Positions 35,513 through 45,475 of a stretch of 64,000 nt of DNA are shown piece after piece (the first letter of the stretch is position 1; each line of letters starts with the position of its first letter). Made by a program: the position numbers and the translations under genes. The DNA is from Microbacterium endophyticum (lineage in GTDB: Bacteria > Actinomycetota > Actinomycetes > Actinomycetales > Microbacteriaceae): positions 372,001 through 436,000 of the forward strand of contig NZ_CP049255.1 in assembly GCF_011047135.1 (NCBI RefSeq), in the 5' to 3' direction. The notes beneath the pieces are model-generated. The model had not been told where the DNA came from. It made no database searches and saw nothing but the letters and a program-made list of their open reading frames with translations.

Positions 35513-35596
35513 CAATCTAATCCCGACGGCGACATCATGGGCCGCAATCGAACAATGTAACGCCTGTGAAATACATGAGATTGTCGTAAAACAGCT

Positions 35597-36154
35597 TCAG
35601 AGCGCCGAAAGGGCAAGCCTGAGTGACCGGCGCACGGTTTCGGCGCGGATCGCCTCACGGTCACCCTCGAGCACAAAAGACTCGACCCTGGTGCCGAGCG
35701 GCGTAGACACCGCGATATGAACAGTGCCCACCGGCTGTCCGTCTGGAGAGCCCGGACCCGCGATCCCTGTCGTTGCAATTCCGACATCAACACGTGTGTC
35801 ACCATCGGCGAGAACGTCGCGCACCTTGTCCGCCATCTGTCTCGCAACTTTCGACTCAACAGCTCCGTGGAGCTCCAGCAGAGTGGCATCGACACCGAGT
35901 ACGGTCTGTTTCACATCTGTCGCGTACGCGACGATGCCGCCACGCACGTGAGCGGATGCACCGGGCACAGCAACAAGAGACGCAGCCACGAGCCCGCCAG
36001 TGAGAGATTCGGCCGTCGCGACAGTCCAATTCAATTCGTCGAGCCGAGCGAGTAGACGTTCCGCGTCGCTCCTGCGCTTTTTCCTGCGAACGATAGTCGT
36101 CTCTACATCGAGGTCATCGATTTCACCCATCGGTGCCGGCTCATCCGACCTCAC
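35597..36154 (-). CDS. pncC: CinA-family nicotinamide-nucleotide amidohydrolase
   Basis: 185 residues: a short acidic/basic leader (VETTIVRRKKRRSDAE) then a CinA C-terminal domain of the PncC type with TVATAESLTGGLVAASL, GIVAYATDVKQTVLGV and GIATTGIAGPGSPDGQPVGTVHIAV. It would hydrolyse NMN to nicotinate mononucleotide. Start GTG 36152-36154 overlaps the pgsA stop as GTGA. The N-terminal COG1058 domain of full CinA is absent, as usual in actinobacteria. Confidence 0.88.
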   Translation of the reverse strand: MRSDEPAPMGEIDDLDVETTIVRRKKRRSDAERLLARLDELNWTVATAESLTGGLVAASLVAVPGASAHVRGGIVAYATDVKQTVLGVDATLLELHGAVESKVARQMADKVRDVLADGDTRVDVGIATTGIAGPGSPDGQPVGTVHIAVSTPLGTRVESFVLEGDREAIRAETVRRSLRLALSAL

Positions 36155-36732
36155 GATTGCTCACTCGGGTTGCGGTTGGCTCTTGCTCCGCGCACTTCCG
36201 ACACGACATAGTCGAGACCGCTGGCAATTGTCAGTGCGACTGCAATCCACATGGTGACGGTGTTCACCCAGTCGACCCACCCGCCAACGAGAACCGCGAG
36301 CGGCGCTAGAGCAAGCGCCAACGCAACCGCCTGCGCGACAGTTTTGAGTTTTCCCATCCATGCCGCGGCCAACACGTGATTGTTGACGACGATGAAGCGG
36401 TAGATCGTGATCCCGACTTCGCGCACAAGAACGACGATCGTGACCCACCACGGCAACTCACCAAGAATCGAAAGACCTATGAAGGCCACACCGGTGAGCA
36501 CCTTGTCAGCGATGGGGTCGAGAAGCTTGCCGAGATCGGTGACGATGTTGTACTTGCGTGCAATGTAACCATCGATACCGTCCGTTGCAATCGCAAGGAC
36601 AAAGAGCGCTGCAGCCCACCACCTCAACGTGCCGTCGCTGCCGTTGTCGGCGAGAAGCATCCAAAGGAAAACAGGTGCGCAGAGGATGCGCGCGATCGTG
36701 ATCGCGTTCGGCAGCTGCCGAGGAGCCGCCAT
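36151..36732 (-). CDS. pgsA: CDP-diacylglycerol--glycerol-3-phosphate 3-phosphatidyltransferase
   Basis: Membrane enzyme of phosphatidylglycerol synthesis. 193 residues from ATG 36730-36732, one base overlapping the ftsK stop (TGATG). The CDP-alcohol phosphotransferase motif DG-x2-AR-x8-G-x3-D-x3-D appears as DGIDGYIARKYNIVTDLGKLLDPIADK. About five membrane segments. Operon ftsK-pgsA-cinA is conserved in actinobacteria. Confidence 0.94.
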   Translation of the reverse strand: MAAPRQLPNAITIARILCAPVFLWMLLADNGSDGTLRWWAAALFVLAIATDGIDGYIARKYNIVTDLGKLLDPIADKVLTGVAFIGLSILGELPWWVTIVVLVREVGITIYRFIVVNNHVLAAAWMGKLKTVAQAVALALALAPLAVLVGGWVDWVNTVTMWIAVALTIASGLDYVVSEVRGARANRNPSEQS

Positions 36733-39398
36733 CAGTCGCGCCCCGTCAATTGCCACGCGTCTTCGGAGCCCTCGTCGTCCTCGACGACGGGGACCCCCTC
36801 GAACTGCTGGTCCACCGGATCCGCTCCACTAGGCACGGCGGCCTCGTCACCACGAAGTCGCGCCAAGACGCCCGGCAACTGCTCCGATGTGACCAGCACG
36901 TCCCGCGCCTTCGACCCCTCGGAAGGCCCGACGATCTCCCGCGATTCGAGCAGATCCATAAGTCGTCCTGCTTTTGCGAATCCGACACGCAGCTTGCGCT
37001 GCAACATTGAAGTCGACCCAAACTGCGACGTCACGATCAGCTCGGCAGCGGCCAAAAGCAGATCGAGGTCGTCACCGATATCCGCGTCAACTTCCTTCTT
37101 CGCGGCGACAGCAGCAACGTCGGAACGATACTCAGGACGTGCCTGAGCTGTCACGTACTTGACGACGGAGTCGATTTCTTCTTCCGTCACCCATGCGCCC
37201 TGTACACGTATCGACTTGGCTGTACCCATCGGCAGGAAGAGCGCATCGCCTTGCCCAATGAGGCGATCGGCACCCGGCTGATCGAGAATTACTCGAGAAT
37301 CTGTGACGCTTGTGACCGCAAAGGCCAATCGAGACGGAACATTGGCTTTGATCAGGCCAGTGACGACGTCGACGCTCGGCCGCTGTGTGGCAAGGACGAG
37401 GTGGATGCCACTCGCACGAGCGAGCTGCGTGATGCGAACAATCGAATCTTCCACGTCGCGTGGGGCAACCATCATGAGGTCGGCGAGCTCGTCCACGACC
37501 ACGAGGAGATACGGGTATGGCTTCAACACCCGTTCGCTGCCAGGCGGAACCTCCAGGGTGCCGGCGACGACAGCCTTGTTGAAGTCGTCAATGTGGCGGA
37601 ATCCAAACGACGCGAGATCGTCATAGCGCATGTCCATCTCTTTCACGACCCACTGCAGCGCCTCGGCTGCTTTCTTGGGGTTCGTGATGATGGGCGTGAT
37701 GAGGTGCGGAACACCCGCATAGTTCGTAAGTTCCACGCGCTTCGGGTCGATCAGAACCATTCGCACATCTGATGGCTTTGCGCGCATCAAAAGGCTGGTG
37801 ATCATCGAATTCACGAAGCTAGATTTTCCTGAGCCGGTGGAGCCTGCGACGAGCAGGTGGGGCATCTTGGCAAGGTTTGCGATGACGAATCCCCCACCGA
37901 CATCTTTACCGACCCCGATCGTCATGGGGTGAGTCTGCTGCGCCGCGGCGGGCGAGCGAAGCACATCACCGAGCGTGACGGTCTCACGATCTGTGTTGGG
38001 TATCTCTACACCGATTGCGCTCTTGCCGGGGATCGGAGCGAGGATGCGCACTTCGTTCGAGGCGACGGCATACGCAATGTTGTTCGTCAGCGCGGTAATG
38101 CGCTCGACTTTAACTCCGGGGCCCAGTTCGATTTCGTACTGGGTTACTGTCGGTCCGCGTGAGAAACCGGTCACGCGTGCATCGATGCCGAACTGCTCGA
38201 ATACGCCACGGATGGCTTGCACAACGCGATCGTTCGCTTCAGACCGCGCTTTCGGTGGCGTACCTGACGAAAGTGTCGCAACCGATGGCAGGCGGTAGGC
38301 GGCAGCTGGCGGCATGCGGTCACCCGAGCCTCCGAAGCTCGAGACGCTCGTGTCGTCAACACCATCGACTTCAGCCGCGTCGCCGTCATCGTGGATGGCG
38401 GTGCCGCCACCAGCTGCGGCACGTTGAGCCTCGGCGCGCACCGAAGGAGTAATAACTTCTGTCACGGCGTCCGGGAGCGGAGGAAGAGGCGGGGCGCTGA
38501 CGATCGCCTGATCAAAACCGCTCGGGCCCGATTCGCCAGAGAAAAGCAGCTCGGTGAGGTCATCAGAGCCGAGTTCGTTCTCCGGGTCTTTTTCACGGCC
38601 AGTTTTGTTGCGTCGCCACCACGGCAGCTCTCCCGTCGCCCCAGAATCGCTCTCGCTCACGGCGTTTGCTTCTGAAGGAGCAGATTTCTCGGGGCGTTCG
38701 GCGTCAAACATCCATGCGTAGAGATCACCCAGGCGAGTGCCGATGCGGTTGGGGGGCGTCTTCGTCAAAATCAGAACACTCAAAACCGCGAAAATCCCCA
38801 GCACGATCGCCGCGCCGACATTCGTCAAAAAGAGCGCGAGTGGTTCACCGATCATCCAGCCAAAAAGACCCCCCGCAGCGCTTAGAGCGGGGAGGCCCTC
38901 GCTCGGCGCAGGCCTCCCGCCGAAGACGTGGCAGAAGCCCGCCACGGTCAAGACGAAAAGCACAAAACCGATCCCAATGCGCCCGTTGTCGTGCACAGAG
39001 GAAGGGTGCCGGAAAAGCCAGCCAGCTAGTAGCAGCAACAACACCGGCAAAATAAACGAAACCCGGCCTACGAGCCCACCGACGCTGTAGGCGCTGATGA
39101 GGCTCGATGCCGGAGTGCCGATGAGGAACCATTCGACGACAGCGCCGACGACAGCGAGCAACACGATGAAAAACGGGAGCCCATCGCGACGCTGGTCTTT
39201 TTCGAGGTTCTCGGGGCCGAACGCGCGGAACAGTCCGCCGGTGGCGTGGGCAAGTCCAAGCCACATGCGAGCGATAACAGGGGGCTTGTCGGTATCTCCC
39301 ACGTAGCGCTTGGGAGCAGGTTCGGGTTTACGGGAACGTGACGCAGACCCCTTCGCGGCGGCGCGACCGCGCGTTGTCGAGCTGGAACTCTTGGGCAT
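36732..39398 (-). CDS. ftsK: DNA translocase FtsK
   Basis: Septal DNA pump coordinating chromosome segregation and dimer resolution. 888 residues from ATG 39396-39398 ([12 protein letters not shown]). Basic N-terminal tail, four membrane helices (about 74-95, 107-127, 141-160, 190-215), an acidic low-complexity linker, then the motor with Walker A GSTGSGKS at about 519-526 and Walker [12 protein letters not shown], and a C-terminal gamma winged helix ([29 protein letters not shown]) for KOPS recognition. Length and order are normal for the family. Confidence 0.97.
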   Translation of the reverse strand: MPKSSSSTTRGRAAAKGSASRSRKPEPAPKRYVGDTDKPPVIARMWLGLAHATGGLFRAFGPENLEKDQRRDGLPFFIVLLAVVGAVVEWFLIGTPASSLISAYSVGGLVGRVSFILPVLLLLLAGWLFRHPSSVHDNGRIGIGFVLFVLTVAGFCHVFGGRPAPSEGLPALSAAGGLFGWMIGEPLALFLTNVGAAIVLGIFAVLSVLILTKTPPNRIGTRLGDLYAWMFDAERPEKSAPSEANAVSESDSGATGELPWWRRNKTGREKDPENELGSDDLTELLFSGESGPSGFDQAIVSAPPLPPLPDAVTEVITPSVRAEAQRAAAGGGTAIHDDGDAAEVDGVDDTSVSSFGGSGDRMPPAAAYRLPSVATLSSGTPPKARSEANDRVVQAIRGVFEQFGIDARVTGFSRGPTVTQYEIELGPGVKVERITALTNNIAYAVASNEVRILAPIPGKSAIGVEIPNTDRETVTLGDVLRSPAAAQQTHPMTIGVGKDVGGGFVIANLAKMPHLLVAGSTGSGKSSFVNSMITSLLMRAKPSDVRMVLIDPKRVELTNYAGVPHLITPIITNPKKAAEALQWVVKEMDMRYDDLASFGFRHIDDFNKAVVAGTLEVPPGSERVLKPYPYLLVVVDELADLMMVAPRDVEDSIVRITQLARASGIHLVLATQRPSVDVVTGLIKANVPSRLAFAVTSVTDSRVILDQPGADRLIGQGDALFLPMGTAKSIRVQGAWVTEEEIDSVVKYVTAQARPEYRSDVAAVAAKKEVDADIGDDLDLLLAAAELIVTSQFGSTSMLQRKLRVGFAKAGRLMDLLESREIVGPSEGSKARDVLVTSEQLPGVLARLRGDEAAVPSGADPVDQQFEGVPVVEDDEGSEDAWQLTGRD

Positions 39399-39478
39399 GC
39401 ATCCCACGGTACGACCGACCACCGACGTCGAGCGGTAGCGACGCGGAATCCCCGGCTGTCCAGATGGCAGAACGAATA

Positions 39479-39521
39479 CGAAACGGCCCGGAGGCGCACT
39501 TCGCACCCCCGGGCCGTTTCG
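39479..39521 (-). terminator. Terminator of rnj
   Basis: CGAAACGGCCCGG (39479-39491) pairs perfectly with 39509-39521 (13-bp stem). It starts 14 bases after the rnj stop on the minus strand and lies upstream of ftsK, separating the two transcripts. Confidence 0.85.
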
Positions 39522-39535
39522 ACGTTCTATCGCGC

Positions 39536-41212
39536 TTACGCCTCGATCACGAGCGGAACAATCATGGGACGCCGACGAAGGCGCTGGTTCACCCAGCGTC
39601 CGATCGTTCGCCGCACAACCTGCGAAAGAGCATGGGTGTCACGCACGCCAGACTCCGCCGCCTCGGCCAGCGCTGCTGCAATCTTCGGCTTGACACTGTC
39701 GAAGACAGCATCCGCTTCGGCGAAACCTCGCGCGTGTATCTCGGGACCGGTAACGATTTTTCCAGTCGATGCGTCGACAACGACGATGACGGAGATGAAG
39801 CCTTCTTCACCCAAAATTCGACGGTCCTTGAGATCGGCATCCGTAATCTCACCGACGGTCGAACCATCGACGTAGACGAAGCCAATATCGAGCTGACCGG
39901 TGACCTTCGCGACTCCGTCTTTCAAATCGACAACCGTGCCGTTCTCGCCGAGAATCGTACGTTCCGCCGGAACACCGCTCTCTTGCGCGAGCTTCGCGTT
40001 TGCCATCAAGTGACGGTATTCACCGTGAATGGGCAACACGTTCCGCGGAGTCAAAATGTTGTAGCAGTAGAGCAACTCGCCGGCTGCGGCGTGACCAGAG
40101 ACGTGCACCTTCGCGTTGCCCTTGTGCACGACAGTAGCGCCGAGCTTGGTCAGGCCATCAATCACACGATAGACAGCGTTCTCGTTACCAGGGATGAGGC
40201 TGGAAGCGAGGATGACGGTGTCTCCCTCTCCGGGCTCAATCGCGTGGTCGAGGTTTGCCATACGCGAGAGCACTGCCATTGGTTCACCCTGCGAACCGGT
40301 AGACATGTACACGATCTGATCGTCTGGAAGGTCTTTCGCCTTCTTGTAGTCGATCAGCACCCCATCAGGTACGTGCAGGTAACCAAGATCTTCGGCGATG
40401 GTCATGTTTCTCACCATGCTGCGACCGAGGAAAGCGAGCCGGCGCCCATGGGCGGCAGCGGCATCCAAAACCTGCTGAACACGGTGGATGTGGCTCGAAA
40501 AGCTCGCCACGATGACGCGGCGAGGGGCCTTGCCGATCACCTGATCAAGCACGGGGCCGATCGAGCGCTCAAGCGGCGTGAAGCCGGGAACATCGGCGTT
40601 CGTTGAGTCCACCATGAAGAGGTCGACACCCTCTTCACCCAAACGCGCGAAGGCACGAAGGTCAGTCAGGCGCCCATCGAGCGGCAACTGGTCCATCTTG
40701 AAGTCGCCAGTAGCGAGAACCATTCCCGCGGGCGTCCTGATGGCAACAGCTAGAGCATCCGGAATCGAGTGATTCACGGCAATGAACTCGAGGTCGAACG
40801 GGCCGAGCTGCTCGCGCTGGCCCTCGGCAACCGTCATCGTGTAGGGCTTGATGCGGTGTTCTTTGAGTTTCGCTTCAACGAGCGCGAGGGTCAGGCCCGA
40901 ACCCAGGAGAGGCAAGTCCCCCTTGCGCTTCAAGAGATAGGGAACAGCACCGATGTGGTCTTCGTGGCCGTGAGTGAGAACGACACCAACGATGTCGTCG
41001 AGACGATCTTTAATCGGCTCGAAGTCAGGCAGGATGAGGTCGACGCCCGGCTGGTTCTCCTCGGGGAACAAGACTCCGCAGTCGACGATGAGCAGCTTGC
41101 CGTCGTACTCGAAGACAGTCATGTTGCGGCCGATTTCGCCGAGACCGCCGAGCGGGATCACCCGCAGCGTTCCGGACTCAAGAGCGGGCGGGTCGTAAAC
41201 GTTCGTGGGCAT
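39536..41212 (-). CDS. rnj: Ribonuclease J
   Basis: Metallo-beta-lactamase/beta-CASP endo- and 5'-exoribonuclease in mRNA decay and rRNA maturation. 558 residues; metal motif HGHEDHIGA at 81-89, then the beta-CASP domain ([36 protein letters not shown]) and [17 protein letters not shown], followed by the C-terminal domain. ATG 41210-41212 has AAAGG upstream. The order dapA-rnj-ftsK is typical of actinobacteria. With pnp in this window, two main mRNA-decay enzymes are present. Confidence 0.96.
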   Translation of the reverse strand: MPTNVYDPPALESGTLRVIPLGGLGEIGRNMTVFEYDGKLLIVDCGVLFPEENQPGVDLILPDFEPIKDRLDDIVGVVLTHGHEDHIGAVPYLLKRKGDLPLLGSGLTLALVEAKLKEHRIKPYTMTVAEGQREQLGPFDLEFIAVNHSIPDALAVAIRTPAGMVLATGDFKMDQLPLDGRLTDLRAFARLGEEGVDLFMVDSTNADVPGFTPLERSIGPVLDQVIGKAPRRVIVASFSSHIHRVQQVLDAAAAHGRRLAFLGRSMVRNMTIAEDLGYLHVPDGVLIDYKKAKDLPDDQIVYMSTGSQGEPMAVLSRMANLDHAIEPGEGDTVILASSLIPGNENAVYRVIDGLTKLGATVVHKGNAKVHVSGHAAAGELLYCYNILTPRNVLPIHGEYRHLMANAKLAQESGVPAERTILGENGTVVDLKDGVAKVTGQLDIGFVYVDGSTVGEITDADLKDRRILGEEGFISVIVVVDASTGKIVTGPEIHARGFAEADAVFDSVKPKIAAALAEAAESGVRDTHALSQVVRRTIGRWVNQRLRRRPMIVPLVIEA

Positions 41213-41278
41213 CCGGTGCCTTTCCGGGATGCCTGAGGGCAGGCATCCTTCATTTTTATACGCGCGAGGTGTCGTGCG

Positions 41279-42256
41279 TCATCGTGTTGTGCCGTGCACC
41301 TTAGGCAGGGCACCGCCAGCGGCCGCGTTGCGGTCAGGGCGGAAGTTTGAGAAATCTGCACCGGGAACGTCACGAACAAGTGCGAGCTCATCCTCGATGA
41401 GGGCGGCCTCCCACTCTTCGGGACCTACCAGGGGCAGTCGAACACGCGGGCTAGAGATCCGTCCGAGCCCATGAAGAATGTACTTCGCCGATACCGTGCC
41501 CGGAACGTGCGTCATGACGGCACGCACGAGTGGCTCGAGCTGTTTGTGAGCGATGGTGGCCGCGGCAAGGTCGCCACGGTTGACAGCGTCGATGATGGTT
41601 CGGTAGGGCTGGGCGGCAACGTTTGCGGTGACGCCGATCAATCCTGCTGCGCCGATAGAAAGGTGCGGCAGGACGTTGGCGTCGTCACCCGAAAAGTACA
41701 TGAGATCGGTTTGGTTCAGCACGCGACTGACCTCGCTGAAGTCACCCTTGGCGTCTTTCACAGCGAGAATATTCGGGTGTTTAGCCAGCCGCAGAATGGT
41801 TTCGTACTTGATGGGAACGCCAGTGCGACCCGGAATGTCGTACAAAATCACCGGCAGGTCGGTCGCATCAGCAACAAGCCTGAAGTGAGTGAGGATGCCG
41901 GCCTGTGTCGGCTTGTTGTAATACGGCGTGACGATCATGATGCCGTCAGCGCCGGCACGCTCACTGGCTTTGTAGAGCTCGATAGCGTGTGCAGTCTCAT
42001 TGGACCCGCCACCGGTGATGATCTTCGCTCGACCCGCGGCTACATCTTTACCAACCTCGACAAGGCGAATCTTCTCAGGGTCGGTGAGGGTTGATGTCTC
42101 CCCCGTCGTGCCTGTAACGACGATGCCATCCGCGCCCGCCGAAATCACGTGATCGATGTGTTTCTCGACCGCGGGCCAGTCAACTTCGCCGTCGGCTGTC
42201 ATCGGAGTGATCAGCGCGACGAGGACCTGCCCAAAGGGATTGGCCGAGTGCGTCAT
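41279..42256 (-). CDS. dapA: 4-hydroxy-tetrahydrodipicolinate synthase
   Basis: Condenses pyruvate with aspartate semialdehyde, first committed step to lysine and diaminopimelate. 325 residues from ATG 42254-42256 (MTHSANPFGQVLVALITPM); earlier in-frame codons give an unrelated leader. The active-site GTTGETSTL, the tyrosine in VILYDIPGRTG and the Schiff-base lysine in ILAVKDAKGD are present. Divergent from the NUDIX gene (60 bp). Confidence 0.96.
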   Translation of the reverse strand: MTHSANPFGQVLVALITPMTADGEVDWPAVEKHIDHVISAGADGIVVTGTTGETSTLTDPEKIRLVEVGKDVAAGRAKIITGGGSNETAHAIELYKASERAGADGIMIVTPYYNKPTQAGILTHFRLVADATDLPVILYDIPGRTGVPIKYETILRLAKHPNILAVKDAKGDFSEVSRVLNQTDLMYFSGDDANVLPHLSIGAAGLIGVTANVAAQPYRTIIDAVNRGDLAAATIAHKQLEPLVRAVMTHVPGTVSAKYILHGLGRISSPRVRLPLVGPEEWEAALIEDELALVRDVPGADFSNFRPDRNAAAGGALPKVHGTTR

Positions 42257-42316
42257 GTGACCAGCGTATCGGTTCCAGCCACGAGGCTCAGCACCGGTGT
42301 CGATAGGGTGACCATC

Positions 42317-42859
42317 ATGACGTGGCAGACCCAGAGCACTCGTGTCGTCTACGAAAATCGTTGGATTCGTGTGCGTGAAGACACGGTGCAGGGCCCGCAT
42401 GGAATCGGTATCTACGGCGTGCTTGAGATGCAGCATCCTGCGGTGTTCATCGTTGCCGTCAACGATGACGACCGGGTGTGTCTTTTGACGTTGGATCGGT
42501 ACCCCACGGGCGGGCGCTCAAGCGAAGTGCCCGCTGGCGGATCGGACGGCGAATCGCCACTGATCGCTGCGCAGCGGGAACTGCTCGAAGAGACAGGCTA
42601 CGAGGCCGCTGACTGGACTTCTCTGGGCATAATGAACGCGCTCAATGGGATCGCAAACGCACCGGAACACGTCTTTCTCGCTCGGGAGCTCACACAGATA
42701 CGCGATGCGACGTCAACACAAGACGAAGAAGGTATCGACCTCGTCGAGTGGGTTCCGTTCTCCGAAGTGCTCGCCCGTGTGGCCGACGGACGGATTACCG
42801 ACGGTGAGACCATCGCGGCTCTGACATATGCCGGCATCCACTTGGGTCGCTTCACCTAG
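42317..42859 (+). CDS. NUDIX hydrolase
   Basis: 180-residue nucleoside-diphosphate hydrolase, in sequence style near ADP-ribose pyrophosphatases (VLEMQHPAVFIVAVNDDDRVCLL, RYPTGGRSSEVPAGG). The Nudix helix REL-x-EETGY is intact, but the loop before it, GGSDGESP, is one residue shorter than in the usual G-x5-E form, so the leading glycine is shifted. Start ATG 42317. Substrate unknown. Convergent with the DUF559 gene, with a palindromic repeat between them. Confidence 0.87.
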   Translation: MTWQTQSTRVVYENRWIRVREDTVQGPHGIGIYGVLEMQHPAVFIVAVNDDDRVCLLTLDRYPTGGRSSEVPAGGSDGESPLIAAQRELLEETGYEAADWTSLGIMNALNGIANAPEHVFLARELTQIRDATSTQDEEGIDLVEWVPFSEVLARVADGRITDGETIAALTYAGIHLGRFT

Positions 42860-42896
42860 CCCTCCTCGCTTTGCCTCACACTTTTCCCTTCCTTGA

Positions 42897-42981
42897 TCTC
42901 CGAAACGCTGCCCGTGGGACCGACTCGCCGATAGCGGATGCCACGACCCGGCGTGTCCGAGTAGATCAGCAGCGTTTTCGC
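42897..42981 (+). repeat. Palindromic intergenic repeat, copy 1
   Basis: An 82-bp unit with ends CCGAAACGCTGC (42900-42911) and GCAGCGTTTTCG (42969-42980), and an inner stem CGCCG/CGGCG (42926-42930 with 42949-42953) around the shared core GCGGATGCC. The left flank extends the end to TCTCCGAAACGCTGC. It lies between the convergent NUDIX and DUF559 genes and matches copies at 44007-44091 (inverted) and 61121-61201. It might serve as a bidirectional terminator as well as being a repeated element. Confidence 0.8.
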
Positions 42982-43020
42982 ACGTTGCCGCCGGACAGCT
43001 CCATATGATGAGCAGGTTAA

Positions 43021-43896
43021 TCAGACTGCCGCCCGTACCCGGACTCCGAATGGGCTTTCATGCAAGCCAAGTTGCAGGGCCGAGAGGATCGCCGCTTCGG
43101 CGGAAGGCCAATCGTGGACGATCATCGCTGTGTCGAGACGAACAGTGACGAACCCGAGAGCCAGCGCCGCGGCATCCCTCATTCGATCACGGTGCCGCGC
43201 TGGCCCTTCGTGCGTAGAACCGTCTGCCTCGATGATGAGGCGGTCCCCGACGATCAGATCGACGATTCCCACTCCCGGCAGCCGCATTTGGGTCAGACAT
43301 TCGATTCCGAGAAGGTGCAGCCGATAACGCACGAGCGTCTCGAGACCACTGTCGGCATCAGAGCGAGAAAAATCGACTAATACCCGAACCGGCCGGGGAA
43401 CCAAGCGCCGCAGTTCAATCAACTCTGCCGATGACAGTACGCCACGGCGGCGCGCGGACTCCAGAGCGCACAGAAAAGTCTCTGGACCGCAGCAACTCGC
43501 GATCTGCACGAGGCACTGCAGAGCACTCACCGTCGTCAGGGTGAACCGGCCGACCGGGTGCTCACGATGGCAGTTGCATGTGCAAGCGAGCGGTCGCGTC
43601 GTCTGACGATCGGGGTGAGCCCAAACGTGCGGCGACTCCGGAGAATCTTCTTCCAGCATCCACAGTCCAAACTGGTGCGCAGCACTCGAGCAGGCCAACA
43701 TCGCGCGGTGCGACAACGCATGCAGGATCGGTGCCGGAGTGTCTGGAAGGGCATAGATTCCGCGCCGCGGTCGAATGAGAGACCCCTCGCGCACCGCCTC
43801 TTCGAAAAAGAAGCGCGCAACTCCCGCGCGTCGAAGAGTGCGGGTACGGGCCACACCGCCCGCGCGGAGACACGCCTCGATAGGGTCGTTCAGCAT
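43021..43896 (-). CDS. AbiEi-like winged helix plus DUF559 (Vsr-like endonuclease fold) protein
   Basis: 291 residues. N-terminal 1-60 resembles the AbiEi antitoxin-type winged helix (ARTRTLRRAGVARFFFEEAVREGSLIRPRRGIYALP). A middle region has a cysteine cluster (ACTCNCHREH, 104-113). The C-terminal part (about 183-290) is DUF559 with the PD-(D/E)xK-like arrangement: E186 in SGLETL, D213 in GIVDLIVGD, E223 and D225 in IIEADGSTHE, then RHRDRMRDAA. Function unproven; nuclease activity is inferred from the fold. It is bracketed by two inverted repeat copies with perfect 15-bp outer ends. Confidence 0.75.
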   Translation of the reverse strand: MLNDPIEACLRAGGVARTRTLRRAGVARFFFEEAVREGSLIRPRRGIYALPDTPAPILHALSHRAMLACSSAAHQFGLWMLEEDSPESPHVWAHPDRQTTRPLACTCNCHREHPVGRFTLTTVSALQCLVQIASCCGPETFLCALESARRRGVLSSAELIELRRLVPRPVRVLVDFSRSDADSGLETLVRYRLHLLGIECLTQMRLPGVGIVDLIVGDRLIIEADGSTHEGPARHRDRMRDAAALALGFVTVRLDTAMIVHDWPSAEAAILSALQLGLHESPFGVRVRAAV

Positions 43897-44006
43897 TCCT
43901 CGAGGTTCCGCGCGAGGGCGAACGAGTAGCTCTCATCGCCGGTATTTGGGGATTACTCGACGCGTAGACGGCATGTGGACGAGGCGTCATTTCATCGCAG
44001 CGCCCC

Positions 44007-44091
44007 GCGAAAACGATGCTCGGCCGAGAGACATGCCGAACAAACCAGCTCCGTCACGGCACGCCGTGCTGCGGAAGCAGCGTTTCGGAGA
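44007..44091 (-). repeat. Palindromic intergenic repeat, copy 2 (inverted relative to copy 1)
   Basis: An 82-bp unit with CGAAAACGATGC at 44008-44019 and GCAGCGTTTCGG at 44077-44088. Read on the minus strand it begins TCTCCGAAACGCTGC, identical for 15 bases to copy 1, and ends GTTTTCGC like copy 1. The interior is more diverged, with a CACGGCGTGCCGTG palindrome. It lies between the end of thyX and the start of the DUF559 gene. Confidence 0.75.
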
Positions 44092-44133
44092 ATGGTGGTG
44101 GTTTTGCGGGGGCTAAAGCAGGTCGCGCCGGGG

Positions 44134-44901
44134 CTACGGCGAGACGCGACCATTCGCATTGAACGCCGCGTGGGTCATCGGCATGAGCTCGGCCCAAACC
44201 GTCTCCATCTTTTCGGCGCACATCTCGATTTCACGCTGAGGGAACGAGGGAAAATGGGTACCCTCGACCTTTGTGCGCAGCGATAGAAAGTTCATCAGCG
44301 CCCGAGCGTTCATCGTGACGTACATCGAAGAGTAGATGTTCAGCGGCAGCACGATACGCGCAACTTCTCGCGCAACGCCGGCGCCGAGCATCTTCTGATA
44401 CGACTCGAATGCACGAACGGATGCCTCCCGCGTGACGCCGTCGACGAGTTCGCTCTGTTCGGGCGAACCTGGCAAGAAGTCGTAAGCGCCAGGCTTACCT
44501 ACCTGAACAAGGTTCCGATCGCGGGCGGGAACGTAAAACACCGGACGCAACTCTCGGTAGCGGCCTGACTCTTCGTTGTACGACGCCATCCGGTGCCGCA
44601 TGAATTCACGAAACACGAAGATCGGTGCCTGCACGTAGAACGTCATCGAGTTGTGCTCGAAAGGCGAACCGTGGCGGTCACGCATGAGGTAGTTGATGAG
44701 ACCACGATCACGACCGGATGCCTCGGTGCCCGCGGCCGCGGACTCGAGAGTCTGCTCCCCCTGTGTGGAGACGCGTGCGGCGAAAAGCACGTCGGCGTCT
44801 GCCGCACTCGAGCGCACGAGTTCAACGCTCATGTCGCTGCGGAACTCGATGGAGGGGGCGTGGGTCTCAGTCTGGGAAGCGGCATCCGTCACATCTGCCA
44901 C
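44134..44901 (-). CDS. thyX: Flavin-dependent thymidylate synthase
   Basis: Makes dTMP from dUMP using methylenetetrahydrofolate, FAD and NADPH. 255 residues; the ThyX signature RHR-x2-S-x-N-x2-S-x-RY is intact as RHRMASYNEESGRY (about residue 106), with the preceding RHGSPFEHNSMTFYVQAPIF and the C-terminal block NIYSSMYVTMNARALMNFLSLR. Start GTG 44899-44901; an internal ATG at residue 24 is an alternative. 71 bp divergent from the thioredoxin-like gene. No thyA lies in this window. Confidence 0.95.
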   Translation of the reverse strand: MADVTDAASQTETHAPSIEFRSDMSVELVRSSAADADVLFAARVSTQGEQTLESAAAGTEASGRDRGLINYLMRDRHGSPFEHNSMTFYVQAPIFVFREFMRHRMASYNEESGRYRELRPVFYVPARDRNLVQVGKPGAYDFLPGSPEQSELVDGVTREASVRAFESYQKMLGAGVAREVARIVLPLNIYSSMYVTMNARALMNFLSLRTKVEGTHFPSFPQREIEMCAEKMETVWAELMPMTHAAFNANGRVSP

Positions 44902-44972
44902 TTTACTGCTCGAGCGTGGCGGGTGGGATCAGTGGCGTGCGAACCTCCCTGCGGGGGCTAGCGTTAACTGTT

Positions 44973-45398
44973 GTGGATCTGCTCGTGGCACTCGTCGTCA
45001 TTTCGGCGTTGCTGGCGACAACTTTGGGCACAGGAGCGATCATCTATCTGCGCAGAAGAGCGAGAAACCCACACTCGTCGCTGACCGTTGTCGACCCGTC
45101 GCGCCTTGGGGCAGGACCCCTGGGCGAGTCCGCCACGCTCCTGCAGTTCAGCACGCAAACGTGCGGTCGATGCCCGGGGGTGCACCGGACGCTCTCGCAG
45201 ATGGCAGGCGACACCATCGGCGTGAACTACCTCGATATCGACGTCACCGAACGCCCCGACATCGCTCAGCATTTCCACGTCGTGCAAACACCGACGACCT
45301 TGATTCTCGACAGCAAGGGCGCGATCCGCACCCGGTTCGGCGGGGTTCCGAGCCGCCACGTTGTCGCTCTCGAGCTGGCGCAACTCACTGAACGTTAA
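44973..45398 (+). CDS. Membrane-anchored thioredoxin-like protein
   Basis: 141 residues from GTG 44973 (an in-frame GTG at 44940 is an alternative). One N-terminal membrane segment (VALVVISALLATTLGTGAIIYL) then a thioredoxin fold facing the outside with the redox pair CGRC in QFSTQTCGRCPGVH and the cis-proline TPTTLIL. Likely a thiol-disulfide exchange protein of the envelope. The OsmC gene follows 77 bp later; thioredoxin and OsmC genes are often neighbours in actinobacteria, suggesting shared redox defence. Confidence 0.82.
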   Translation: MDLLVALVVISALLATTLGTGAIIYLRRRARNPHSSLTVVDPSRLGAGPLGESATLLQFSTQTCGRCPGVHRTLSQMAGDTIGVNYLDIDVTERPDIAQHFHVVQTPTTLILDSKGAIRTRFGGVPSRHVVALELAQLTER

Positions 45399-45475
45399 TC
45401 CGCCGCACACGCGTCGCCTCGGTCGTAGGCTTTGAGTGAGAGCGCACACTGTGCCTTCACCTCAGGAGGAACACT

